Assembly: GCA_022828595.1 (NCBI GenBank)
Contig: JAKGHH010000001.1
Coordinates: 75,078,401 to 75,142,400 of the forward strand
Direction: 5' to 3'
DNA from: Nelumbo lutea
Taxonomy: Eukaryota; Streptophyta; Magnoliopsida; Proteales; Nelumbonaceae
DNA length: 64,000 nucleotides
Positions 33,817 to 45,300 of the stretch are shown here, piece by piece. A program made the position numbers and the translations under genes. Below the pieces are notes generated by a model. The model did no database searches. It saw only the letters and a list, made by a program, of their open reading frames with translations, and was not told the origin of the DNA. Position 1 is the stretch's first letter; each line of letters opens with the position of its first letter.

Positions 33817-34143
33817 AGTTGAAAAATAGTCCACTTGATGTATGAAACTGTTTGAGATTAGATGCAAACCAAAAAATAAACAAACAAGAGAGGAAGAGAA
33901 GAGAGAGCTGCCTGCAATGAGTGTTAGAGAGTAAGAGGTTCGAACATAACCTCTCTCTAACACTCTAAACATCTTATTAAGAAGCTAATCTTTGACAAAT
34001 TACAGAGAGGCCCTTGAGTGGGCAGGAAAATACAAAAAATAGAACATTACAGAGTATGGGCCCAGAATAAGGCCCATAACAGAGAGAAACATAACATAAC
34101 ATGAAATGACAGTCTATGGGCCATTCGGCCCATCTCCTCTACA
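33817..34143 (-). repeat. 3' LTR of F1
   Basis: On the minus strand it starts TGTAGAGGAGATGGGCC (34143) and ends ..TTTTTCAACT, so the terminal dinucleotides are TG and CT. Several TGGGCC boxes lie in its first 100 bp. The outer flank is GAAAT. Confidence 0.87.
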
Positions 34144-34152
34144 CTCCCCCTC
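34144..34152 (-). other. Polypurine tract of F1
   Basis: CTCCCCCTC on + is GAGGGGGAG on the minus strand, next to the 3' LTR. Confidence 0.85.
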
Positions 34153-35840
34153 AAGCTGAGCATAGATGTTAATCATGCCCAGCTTGTCAGTGTCATGTTG
34201 AAGCCTTGCCTTAGAAATGCCCTTGGTGAGGAAATCTGCCAATTGTCCTTCAGAAGTAATGAATGGAAGACACACTTCACCAGAGGAGACTCTTTCTCGA
34301 ATAAAGTGTCTATCAACCTCAATATGTTTGGTTCTATCATGTTGTACTGTGTTGTGAGCAATGTTGATGGCAGCCTAATTATCATAGTACAACATCATGG
34401 GTTTGTCATGATCAATCCCAAGTTCTTCCATTAAGGACCTTAGCCATAACAATTCTGAGACTCCATGTGCCATGGCTCTATATTCTGCTTCTGCGGAGGA
34501 TCAGGCCACAACCGATTGTTTCTTACTCCTCCAAGAGACAACATTACCAGCCACCGGACTACAATACCCTGAAGTAGATCTTCTATCATCAATATTTCCA
34601 GCCCAATTAGCATCAGTATAGGCTTCAAGTTTCAGATGACCATGCTTGGTAAATAGAATTCCTTTTCCTGGAGTGCCTTTCAAATAGCACAAAATCCGTT
34701 ATGCTGCTACCATATGGGTATTCTAGGAGCATGCATGAATTGGCTAATGCAACTGACAGCATACGCAATATCTGGCCTAGTCATGCACAGGTATAGAAGC
34801 TTACCAAGAAGTCTCTAAAAGACCCCTTTGTCTTCCAACAAAGTTCCATCCGAAGCTGAAAGTTTGTGACTCATATCAACAGGAGTTGTAGCTGGTCTTG
34901 CACCCATCTTTCCAGTTTCAAACAACAAATCAAGGACATATTTCCTCTGAGAAATAAGAATCCCATCCCTGGATCTGGCAACTTCTATGCCAAGGAAGTA
35001 TCTCAACTCCCCCAGATCCTTAATCTCAAATTCTGTACGAAGGAATGACTTAAGGGCCAGAATGCCTGAGGCATCATCACCAGTCACTATAATGTCATCA
35101 ACATACACAATGAGATACACTGCTAGAGATCCAGTTTTCTTCACAAAAAGAGTATGATCTGATTATGTCTGAACATAGCCGAATTTAACAAGTTCAACTC
35201 TAAATCTCTCAAACCAGGCTCTAGGAGATTGTTTGAGGCCATAAAGAGATTTCTTCAGTTTACATACCTTTCCTTGCATATCTTTCCCATACATTCTTGG
35301 AGGAAGACACATGTAGACCTCCTCATGTAAGTCACCATTCAGAAATGCATTTTTTACATCTAACCGATAAAGAGGCCAATCAAAGTGAGCTGCCAGAGGT
35401 AAAAGAACCCTCACAAATGTCATCTTAGCAACAGGGGCAAAAGTCTCTAGGTAGTTAATCCCATATGTCTGTGTGTAGCCTTTTGCAACAAGTCTGGCCT
35501 TGTACCTCTCAATAGTCCCATCAGCCCTGTATTTAATGGTAAAAATCCACTTGCACCCAACTGGATCCTTCCCTTTAGGCAAATCCACCACCTCCCAAGT
35601 ACCATTTTCATGTAGAGCATCCATTTCAATCTACATGGCATCTCTCCATTCTGGAATCCCAAGAGCTTCTGATACAAAACTAGGAATGGGGTTAGAAGCA
35701 ACTGAAGAGAGGTAGGCACAGTATGAAGGGGAAAGTAGGTCATAAGAAAGGTGTTTGGAAATGCAATGTGCAGTACACTTCCGCTTTCCTTTCCTAACAG
35801 CAATGGGGACATCAAGATCTAGGAAGGATGATTCCAAGGG
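34153..35840 (-). pseudogene. RT and RNase H of F1
   Basis: The minus strand reads [67 protein letters not shown] (about 35090), LRYFLGIEVARSRDG and RNase H (LKLEAYTDANWAGNIDDRRS, LEELGID..DKPMMLYYDN region near 34400). Stops lie at 35634, 35163 and elsewhere, with a frameshift near 34750. It is close to G and fragment N in family. Confidence 0.83.
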
Positions 35841-36310
35841 AGCTGAAGCAGTACCTGTTATCTCATCTATGATTGGGAATGTATGAGCCTCATCTGTTGT
35901 AAGGGAAACCACTTGCTCATTCCTGGATCTCTGCCTTTGATACACTTCAGGATTATGGGTAGGACGAAGAGGTAAAGAAATGGGGGCACTAGGACAAGAG
36001 GAATGAAGTGGCTGATCCTCCTTTGATTCATTTGGTGAGGATACAGGTTTGTCAAGAGACTCAACTGGAATAGGAAGAGGAAGAGCAAAAACTTGTGACA
36101 GACTCTCCTCCTATTGACAATGTCCTTCATGAGAGGAACCATAAAAAGGAGAAGGTTCATCAAAGGTAACATCCATAGAGACATGTCGAGTGCCAGTCTT
36201 TAGATCAAAACAACAATAACCCTTTTGTGTGGGGGAGTAACCAAGGAAGATGCATTTGTAGGCTTTTGGTTCAAACTTATGTCTCTGCACACTTCGAATG
36301 TGAGCATAAC
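35841..36310 (-). repeat. Duplicated pol segment of F1, copy 1
   Basis: This 470-bp segment is nearly identical to 36826-37295 (about 4 differences by eye). It codes (minus strand) for the integrase-RT linker: YAHIRSVQRHKFEPKAYKC, VSMDVTFDEPSPFYGSS, then the proline-rich SAPISLPLRPTHNPEVYQR. Normal F1 pol continues to its left. Confidence 0.88.
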
Positions 36311-36825
36311 TGGCTATGGGATGTCGAGTGGTACAAGAACGAACAGGCTTACGGAGAGCAATAGGAAGATCCAAATCTGAATTGAGTGAATCAGAATTAC
36401 CTTGGATTGCAGAGACAGATTGATCTGAGTTCAACTGATTGCAGTCATGAGGTTGAGGGGCCTTCTTCCTTCTACTGTATGTAAGTATCTCTTTTTCTTG
36501 TTTATTGGAACCTTCAGGAGCATCAGCCGAATCTGGAGAAGCAACTGTTACAGTGGAAGTCTCACTAGGTTGACCCGGAATGTTACAGCTAGTAGTAGTG
36601 GAAGGTGATGAAATGGGAACAAAAAAGAAGGGAGAATGAGAATCCTCTTCCAACCCACTAGTCTCCCCCTGAAGAGGATTCTGAGAAGACTAGAAATAGG
36701 GTTGAGACTCAAAAAAGACTACATCCCTAGTGACATATTTTTTCTTGGAGACAGGATCATAACACTTATACCCCTTCTGCGTAGGAGAGTACCCCAAAAA
36801 TATTCCCTTTGTAGCCTTAGGATCC
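36311..36825 (-). other. Family-A pol segment inserted in F1
   Basis: This roughly 515-bp piece matches A2 at 43943-44457, same strand, with about 4 differences. It includes MEEDSHSPFFFVPISSPS, KKAPQPHDCNQLNSDQSVS and DLDLPIALRKPVRSCTTRH, and the same TAG nonsense codon that A2 has at 44322 (here near 36690). The junctions show short shared bases: AGCT at 36826-36829 and CATAA near 36305. It is sandwiched between the two copies of the F1 pol segment. Confidence 0.88.
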
Positions 36826-37295
36826 AGCTGAAGCAGTACCTGTTATCTCATCTATGATTGGGAATGTATGAGCCTCATCTGTTGTAAGGGAAACCACTTG
36901 CTCATTCCTGGATCTCTGCCTTTGATACACTTCAGGATTATGGGTAGGACGAAGAGGTAAAGAAATGGGGGCACTAGGACAAGAGGAATGAAGTGGCTGA
37001 TCCTCCTTTGATTCATTTGGTGAGGATACAGGTTTGTCAAGAGACTCAACTGGAATAGGAAGAGGAAGAGCAAAAACTTGTGACAGACTCTCCCCCTGTT
37101 GACAATGTCCTTCATGAGAGGAACCATAAAAAGGAGAAAATTCATCAAAGGTAACATCCATAGAGACATGTCGAGTGCCAGTCTTTAGATCAAAACAACA
37201 ATAACCCTTTTGTGTGGGGGAGTAACCAAGGAAGATGCATTTGTAGGCTTTTGGTTCAAACTTATGTCTCTGCACACTTCGAATGTGAGCATAAC
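36826..37295 (-). repeat. Duplicated pol segment of F1, copy 2
   Basis: This is the second 470-bp copy, continuous on its right with the rest of the F1 integrase C-terminal region (IFPIPLSVFGCTCYAHIR). It keeps a sense codon (CAA, HCQQGESL) where copy 1 has a stop. Confidence 0.88.
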
Positions 37296-37357
37296 AGGTA
37301 CAGCCAAACACAGAAAGAGGAATTGGGAAGATATCCTTGTCTAGATGAAGAAGACTG

Positions 37358-39309
37358 TGAAAGAATGGTAGGATCCATCTAATGAACGCCATAAGGTTGC
37401 AGAATGGGTGGGCGAATTTCAAAAATTTCCTACCTTCTCCCAACTGGGAATCATATTCCCTAAATTTAGAATACAATATTCAAGGATCCTACTTGAACCA
37501 TAATCAAACCAGATCTATACCAAAAGACAAATGGGAGGAATATACCTGATCCGGAGAAGCACTATCTCCCAAAGTTGGTGTTCATGCCCAAAGAATGCTC
37601 CAAGATCCGTTCCTGCTGAAGATGACATAGCTGTGGATGGAACAGAACCAGCAGGGTGCGTCCTACACACAGGATCCTTCACAAGAATCCTCTGGAAACA
37701 CTAAACACTGAATCCTTTTAGTCTTTGTTGCAAGACTAATGTCAAGAACAGATTTCTTGACTTTCTTTTTCTGCAAAGATCTAATCTTGCAAAAACAGAT
37801 GGCGGCGGCAGGAGGAGAACTCTAAAGGCGAAAAGGCTGAACTGCCTTTTTTCTTTTTCTGGAGTATGAATGAGATCCTATCTCAATTCGCAGGAGACAT
37901 CCTATATCTCTTCAAGGTGGTTCGAAATCTGATATTTCTCTTTCTTGGTTGGGGTTTCTCCTCCTTTCTTTTTGATTAAGAAACCTCCTAATTAGGAGTT
38001 ATCCCAATCCAAATCAGTATTTGGATAGGGGATAATCTTAATCCTATCTGCAGATAAAGTTAGCTTACTCCTGATCTTATCAGGAGGTTACCAGATTCAA
38101 ATCTAATTTGAATTTGGTCTCCAAGAGTGGATAAGGCTAAATGCCCAATCCTTTTACTAACATTAATCTCAGATTCGCCCCAAGGATGGGTGATCATATC
38201 AGCCCACCTCGAAATGGGCTTCTGGCCCATTAAGTGTTCAGTGTCTAATTACTTTCCAATCTGCTGCCCAGTTGGGCTTCTTTGTATGGCGTGGGACCCA
38301 AGCATTGATCTACACACCAGCCACATGGGTTTGGTCCAACCTTTAATACAAGGCCCAGCCGAATTCACTGAAAAACTCAATGAACCCCTTGAGTCCATCA
38401 TATGGACCCTATGGGCTCAACACTTACATTAAGTGGTCCCTGGGCCAAGCCATCTTATAAAAACCCAGGGACTGTGGGTAGGTGCAAGATTAGCCCATTA
38501 GGTATTATCCTCAATGGTCTTACACTTAACCTCTCAGCCCTTAATGATCAAGCACTGCCCGACAAGAGAGGACCTCTCCCTCGGCTGCAAGGAACAGTGC
38601 CACACTCTCCTCTCACATGGATCCCGGGAATTAAAACCATTTGCAAACAATTTGAAACCGTACATATATATATAAATATATTAATTTTGCAAAACAAAAT
38701 TCCAACGATTGAAATCAACTGCCGGCAGTTTGGTTTCCATCAGAGAGAGTGCATTCCCGATCATTACCCTTTGTCCGACAAAGTGGCTGATTCTATCACT
38801 ATGATCACCCACTCAGATGAATTCTCAAACTGCCCCAACATACCCAGGTTTTGATCCCCGCCAAGGATCTCACTGATTGGCATATCAAAGGCAGCCTGAT
38901 CCAACACCTAGTGAAGTGTCATAATCGAGTCTAGGGGTCAAGTGTAACTTTCCAGTTTTGCCCATCTATCTCCAAGGTCTAGGGTAATACTGGAAATCTG
39001 GTCCGGTTCAAGGATTCAAGTAATCCCATACTGCATGTGCCTCGGGTCTTACCCTGGTGGCTGAGACAGGCCATCCCAACACTTGGTGGCACACCAGTAT
39101 CAGCCTTGGCAGGATAAATCTCCCCAGACTTATCCAACGGCTGTGAACATTTAAAACTAACACGAGTCTCTACAAATGTCCTGTTTTAGGGTTTTACACA
39201 GAATTAAACCAAACAACATGAATCAAACATGCACTTTATTTATTTCCACTAAATAACAAAAGTACATCAAATCAGATTGAAGCTAAGGGCATACAAAAAC
39301 TGTCTAACA
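37358..39309 (-). repeat. Solo LTR S3 of the K family inside F1
   Basis: This 1,952-bp LTR is flanked by the perfect duplication GACTG (37353-37357 and 39310-39314). The + strand runs from TGAAAGAATGGTAGG to ACTGTCTAACA. It interrupts F1 integrase at SPFSLL/HLDKD. It is nearly full-length compared with the K LTR (1,936 bp), so it represents LTR-LTR recombination that removed the element body. Confidence 0.92.
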
Positions 39310-39314
39310 GACTG

Positions 39315-39697
39315 AAGGGGGATTTAAACCCTAAAACCCTGGATAGCATACGGTTTATGAGATAGGTAGCAGTATGTACAACATCACCCCAAAATCTTGT
39401 GGGAACATGTGAGGCAAATAAAAGGCTCCTTGCAACTTCAACAATGTCTATTTTTCCTCTCAGCAACTCCATTTTGTTCAGGGGTTCTAACACAGGAGCT
39501 TTGGTGAATAACCCCCATGTCAGAGAGATACAAGGATAAACACTTCTCGAAATACTCTTTTGCATTGTCAGATCTGAAAACCTTAATTCTGGTATCAAAT
39601 TGAGTTAAAACAAGCTCATAAAATTGCCTCACAAGTCTCGGAACTTCATCCCGGGATTTCATTAAGTATATCCAAGTGAATCTAGAAAAGTCATTCA
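39315..39697 (-). pseudogene. Integrase core of F1
   Basis: The minus strand reads DDFSRFTWIYLMKSRDEVPRL (starting NDF), TRIKVFRSDNAKEYFEKCLS, HQSSCVRTPEQNGVAERKNRH and then, after a frame change, EVARSLLFASHVPTRFWGDVV and YLINRMLSRVLGFKSP. The N-terminal zinc-binding part is missing because the gag-integrase deletion removed it. Confidence 0.82.
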
Positions 39698-39997
39698 CAG
39701 ATAATGCTGACTAATCTGTGGCTGCATTGAGTTCACAAGCCACCCAATCACTGTGTAGTTTTCTTGCACCCATCTCTCATAAGATGGATCATCCTCTGGA
39801 GGAGCTTTCTTGCTCCCAGAAATAAAACCCCATTTTCCTTTGCTACAAATATGGATTTTCACTGATTGTGACCAAGCCAAGTAGTTGGTCCCATCAAGTT
39901 TAATTGTAGTTACAGCCAGTATAGAATCGGTTGGGGTTCCCAAAATCTGTCCATATTCAGCAGTCCTCTTGTTTTCAAGGCTTGAGAAATCCATCAT
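39698..39997 (-). pseudogene. Gag N-terminal fragment of F1
   Basis: It starts at minus-strand ATG 39997 (MMDFSSLENKRTAEYGQILG), then KLDGTNYLAWSQSVKIHICS, GFISGSKKAPPEDDPSYERW and SMQPQISQHYL. It ends abruptly and joins integrase. Compared with G, the missing part includes the rest of gag, zinc knuckle, protease and pre-integrase (about 1.5 kb). Confidence 0.85.
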
Positions 39998-40787
39998 GTA
40001 AAGGGTCCAATTAGGATTTTAATAGGTTTCCCAAAGTACTGGGGGTCTTGATGAACTTAGTTTGAGCTGAATAGCAACAATAACTAGCTCACAGAATCAG
40101 TTCAATCTTGCTAACTATGACAGTCCAGCTCGGTGGTAGCTCTTTCTATATTGTTTCAGCCTTCAAAGGACACCCAGCAAACCTCCAATCACAAGGTATT
40201 TCAGGTTCCCAACAACCGTTGTCCCAAAGAAAAGCAAAAAAGGCCACAATCCTTAAGAGGCCTTTTGTCGAACACTCAGTGTGCAGTAGTTAGCAGCCTA
40301 CTGTTAACTAGAAGAAACCACTTCAAAGTGTTCAGTATAGGTCCAAGAAGAGGCTGGGATGAAGACGATACTAGTACCACTTAGTTTAGATCAGTTTCAG
40401 CAGCTTGGCAGTCCAATAATCAGCCGAATAGCACTTCCAAAATAACCCAGAAATTTCTGAGTAGAATCAGTCCAGCAACAGTGGGCCGAATGGAGGTGGG
40501 CTTTGAATGCTTTAACAGTCCTCCCAAACAACAAAAGATAACCCAACAAAGGACTAAGAAAAACTTACAGTAACTTCGAAATCCTCTTCTCTAATTTCAA
40601 ATCAGGCCGAACACCTTGCTCTCTGATTCTTCCTGGTCACCGAACCCTTCTCCAAGTGTGTAGAAACTTGGGCACCATCCAATGACCTCCAAGAACCAGG
40701 CGGATGACTGTAAACTTTCAGCCCTAGAACCTCCCCATGCAGTTGGCTGAACTAGAACCACATGAGGGACACGCCAAGCAATGGCCC
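39998..40787 (-). other. Leader of F1
   Basis: This 790-bp untranslated leader lies between PBS and gag. I see no coding similarity in it. It includes GCCGAA-containing repeats (40420-40510). Confidence 0.6.
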
Positions 40788-40799
40788 GCTCTGATACTA
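40788..40799 (-). other. Variant primer binding site of F1
   Basis: GCTCTGATACTA on + is TAGTATCAGAGC on the minus strand, adjacent to the 5' LTR. It is the same variant as in B1. Confidence 0.8.
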
Positions 40800-41126
40800 A
40801 GTTGAAAAACAGTCCACTTGATGTATGAAATTGTTTGAGATTAGATGCAAACCAGAAAATAAACAAACAAGAGAGGAAGAGAAGAGAGAGCTGGCGGCAA
40901 TGAGTGTTAGAGAGTAAGAGGTTCGAACATAACCTCTCTCTAACACTCTAAACATCTTATTAAGGAGTTAATCTTTGACAAATTACAGAGAGGCCCTTGA
41001 GTGGGTAGGAAAATACAAAAAATAGAACATTACAGAGTATGGGCCCAGAATAAGGCCCATAACGGAGAGAAGCATAACGTAACATGAAATGACAGTCTAT
41101 GGGCCATTCGGCCCATCTCCTCTACA
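40800..41126 (-). repeat. 5' LTR of F1
   Basis: This 327-bp LTR is collinear with the 3' LTR. The outer flank is GAAAT at 41127-41131. Confidence 0.88.
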
Positions 41127-41131
41127 GAAAT

Positions 41132-42043
41132 CTGACATTGAACAAGACTTAAATAAAAAAGGAAACAAAGACTTCACTATTTCAAAAGACATATGACTTA
41201 ACCGATTATTCCACAAAATAATTTGACTCTTATTTGATTGACTATGCAATTCTGACGATGACACCGAGAAACCAGCCTTGTTGTCGAGAGTGTAGAGACC
41301 ATCCACTAAGCTTCCTCTACCAATCGTCCTCCTAGAAGTTAGTTCCTGGAAAACACATGAATCGGGAAAAAAGGTTACACTGCAGTTTAATGAGTTTGTG
41401 ATGCTACTAATAAACAAAACATTCTTTAAGTTAAGTCCATTAGGGAGGAATATTGATCCTTGGCCTGTAATGGAGGAGAATGATCCATTTGCAAGTCTTA
41501 CTTTATCCCTTCCTGACAAAAGGTTATAAGACTAGAATGGGTTTGGCTTACTGGTCATGTGATTAAAGGCCCCTGAGTTAATGATCCAGGGAATCAGTGG
41601 CAATGGATACATGGAAGGTAAATGTTGTATTACCTGATGTAGACGCAAATGAAGTAGAAGGGTTACTAGTAGTTAAACTGTCTATCTAGCGCAAGGCCTT
41701 ACCATATGATTCCAAATGACTACGGAAGGAGTTCATGATATCTTCCTTGGGGTCAGAACTAGTAAAGTGCTTCCGAGTAGTATCAGCTGACACCCTAGTA
41801 GACTGAGTTTCTTGGGTTGCCACTTTTACTGCATTATGTGTTGTATTAGGCTTCTTCTGACCCTGTACCTTACCATGTTCTTGGTTCTTTACTGCCCACT
41901 TTGGCCTCCCATGGATCTCCTAGCATGTGTCATGTGTATGTCTTAAGCGTCGATAGTGGGTACAAAATAACTTGTCCTTATCATCAACTTTCCTGAAGTC
42001 ATTTTTCTTTCCCATATTATTATCACCCATTGCAGCTAATGCT
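41132..42043 (-). pseudogene. Gag C-terminus, protease and pre-integrase of E
   Basis: The minus strand shows a decayed knuckle CTHYRRLRHTHDTC (second Cys replaced by Tyr, about 41935-41976), a protease remnant near 41570 and LSGRDKVRLANGSFSSITGQG. It then has SSITNSLNCSVTFFPDSCVFQ and WNNRLSHMSFEIVKSLFP, ending CSMSDF at the F1 insertion. Several stops lie upstream of 41520. Confidence 0.78.
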
Positions 42044-42340
42044 TGTAATCTGAAGAGCTATACTCAAAGTAGCAAGGAGGAGAAGAGAACCACAAAACTG
42101 AAGAGAATGTCGAACTGTTCTATCCAGTCGACCAGTCCTTTATTTATAGATGAATATGGTACAAGGTACAAGAAATTACTAGGATGCCCCTGATTAGTGA
42201 TGGGACACCCAGATGACTTAAATCATTAAATAGGATTAGGCACAGGCCCATTAACACAAGCCCAGTTACAAGATAAGTTAAACATAAGAATGGGCTAATA
42301 AGAACTCTTATCAGCCGAACATCACTCTAACATTCTAACA
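42044..42340 (-). repeat. 3' LTR of A2
   Basis: The minus strand runs TGTTAGAATGTTAG ... CAGATTACA. It has TGGGC boxes and a TATA-like TCTATAAATAAAGG. Confidence 0.92.
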
Positions 42341-42349
42341 CTCCCCCTC
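42341..42349 (-). other. Polypurine tract of A2
   Basis: CTCCCCCTC on + (GAGGGGGAG on minus) adjoins the 3' LTR. Confidence 0.85.
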
Positions 42350-45300
42350 AAGCTAAGCATGAATATCAATCATGTTTAGCTTGCCAAGTATGTCCCTGAA
42401 CTTCGTTGATGCCAGCCCTTTAGTTAATACATCTGCAATCTGCATCTCTGATGGAGTATAAGGCACACAAAGTTCTCCTGAAATAATTCTCTCTCTGACA
42501 AAGTGTCGATCAATTTCAATATGTTTTGTCCTGTCGTGCTACACAGGATTGTTGGCAATGTTGATAGCAGCTTTATTATCACAATACAGCTTGAGAGGAC
42601 CCTCAGTCTTGATACCAAGCTCATTAAGGAGAGTCCTGAGCCATAAGAATTCAGCAACCCCGTGTGCCATAGCCCGGTATTCTGCTTCTGCACTTGATCT
42701 AGCCACAACATTCTGCTTCTTACTACGCCATGTGACTAGGTTTCCTCCCAAGAATGTACAGTAACCTGAGGTTGATTTTCTGTCTCCAACGGACCCAGCC
42801 CAATCAGCATCATTGTAGGCTTCAATTTCAAGTCTGCTGTTTTCTAAATAGAATTCCTTTCCCTGGGCATGTTTTCAAGTATCTGAGGATTCTTTCCACT
42901 ACTCTCATATGAGGGGCCTTTGGTGAGTGCATGAATTGACTGACAACATGCACTGCATAGGCAATATCTGGCCGAGTAAGGGACAATTATATCAGTTTTC
43001 CTACCAACTTTTGGTACCTTTCCTTATCACAGTATTCCTCACCCATTGATTCTTGTAATCCATGGCTTGGTTCTATTGGAGTGTCTGCTGGCCTGCACCC
43101 CATCATGCCTGTTTCTTCTAGGAGATCTAGCACATACTTTCTTTGACATATGTAGATTCCTTCTCTTGATCTAGCAACTTCAATTCCAAGAAAGTATCTC
43201 AGATTTCCCAGGTCTTTGATCTCAAATTCTGAAGCTAAGAACTCCTTCAGCCTCTTCATCTCTTTCACATCATTTCCAGTAATCACCATATCATCCACAT
43301 ACACAATGAGTGCTGTAAGTTTGTCATCCTGTCTCCTTGTAAACAATGTATGATCTGCACTGCTCTGAGTGTACCCTACTTTCTTCATGGCCAAACAAAG
43401 TCTCTCAAACCATGCCCGGGGAGATTGCTTCAAACCATATAATGCTTTCCTTAGTTTACATACCTTCTTTCCAACATCATATCCAGGTGGGGGTTCCATG
43501 AATACTTCTTCATGAAGATCACCATTTAGGAAGGCATTCTTCACATCCAGCTAATGAAGTTCCCAAGAGAATTTTGCTGCTAGTGACAGTAGAACCCTGA
43601 TTGTGTTGAGCTTTGCTACTGGGGCAAAGGTTTCCTTGTAGTCAATTCCTTCCTTTTGTGTAAATCCCTTTGCCACAAGTCTGGCCTTGTACCTCTCAAT
43701 TGACCCATCTTCCCTGTGCTTTACTGTGAATACCCACTTGCACCCAACAGTGCCTTTCCCTTCTGGCAGGTCCACCAATTCCCATGTCCTTGCTTTCATT
43801 AGGGCTTTCATCTCCTCATTCATGGCTTCTTTCCACCTCGGATCAGATGCCGCATCTGAATACCTGGAAGGCACACATACAGAGGAATGGGCAGACACAA
43901 AGGAATGATAGGCAGGGGATAAGTGTGAGTAAGAAACATAATTGGCTATGGGATGTCGAGTGGTACAAGAACGAACAGGCTTACGGAGAGCAATAGGAAG
44001 ATCCAAATCTGAATTGAGTGAATCAGAATTACCTTGGATTACAGAGACAGATTGATCTGAGTTCAACTGGTTGCAGTCATGAGGTTGAGGGGCCTTCTTC
44101 CTTCTACTGTATGTAAGTATCTCTTTTTCTTGTTTATTGGAACCTTCAGGAGCATCAGCCGAATCTGGAGAAGCAAATGTTACAGTGGAAGTCTCACTAG
44201 GTTGACCCGGAATGTTACAGCTAGTAGTAGTGGAAGGTGATGAAATGGGAACAAAAAAGAAGGGAGAATGAGAATCCTCTTCCAACCCACTAGTCTCCCC
44301 CTGAAGAGGATTCTGAGAAGACTAGAAATAGGGTTGAGACTCAAAAAAGACTACATCCCTAGTGACATATTTTTTCTTGGAGACAGGATCATAACACTTA
44401 TACCCCTTCTGCGTAGGAGAGTACCCCAAAAATATTCCCTTTGTAGCCTTAGGATCCAGCTTGGTCTTCTTTGGATCTTTCACATGTATGAAGCATGTAC
44501 AACCAAAAACCCGCGGGGGAAGAGGAAATTCTGGAAGAGTGGGACACAAAACAGAGAAAGGGGTCTTCATACCCAGTACCTTAGATGGCATCCGATTTAT
44601 CAGGTAAGGTGCAATAAGAACAGCTTGAGACCAATATTGCTTGGGCACATTGTGCTGGAAAAGAAGGGCTCGAGCTGTCTCCAATAGATGCCTGTTCTTG
44701 CGCTCAGCGACCCCATTTTGCTGAGGGGTGTAAGCACATGATGATTGATGTAACATGCCTGCATCTTCCATGAATGAGTTCAGGGATCTTTCAAAGTATT
44801 CAGCTGCATTGTCTGAACGGAATTGCTTGATCTTTTTATCAAATTGTGTTTCAACCATCTTGCAAAACATCATAGTTATCCGGGGAACTTCTTCACGTCC
44901 TTTCAACAGATAAATCCAAGTGCACCGAGAATAATGGTCAATAAAACTGATAAAGTAACGAATGCCATCAATGGAAACAATGGGTGAAGGACCCCAAACA
45001 TCAGAATGAACCAAATCAAAAGGGGCTTGAATTTCATTACTAGAAATTAGATACATTGATCTACATTGTTTTGACATTTGACACACATCACAAATTAAAC
45101 TCTGACTTAGAATGCCCTTACATAATTCGGGAAACAACATTGCTAAGGAAGAAAAAGACAAATGACCTAGCCTAGCATGCCACAAGTGCAGCCTAGCTAT
45201 TGACTCCACACTTTCCAGACTAGTAGTAGAAGCTTGCAAGGCTGAGCTGACATCTTCATCAAAATAGTAGAGGCCCCCATACTCATGACCACTCCCAATC

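Larger units (their letters stand above)
33817..41126 (-). mobile_element. Copia element F1 (family F), with solo LTR S3 and a family-A insert
   Basis: The LTRs are both 327 bp (33817-34143 and 40800-41126), flanked by GAAAT (33812-33816 and 41127-41131) inside E. The LTRs differ at about 11 positions (about 3.4% by eye). The interior has lost about 1.5 kb between gag and integrase (near 39698), gained solo LTR S3 (37358-39309), and carries a duplicated 470-bp pol segment bracketing family-A sequence (35841-37295). Confidence 0.88.
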
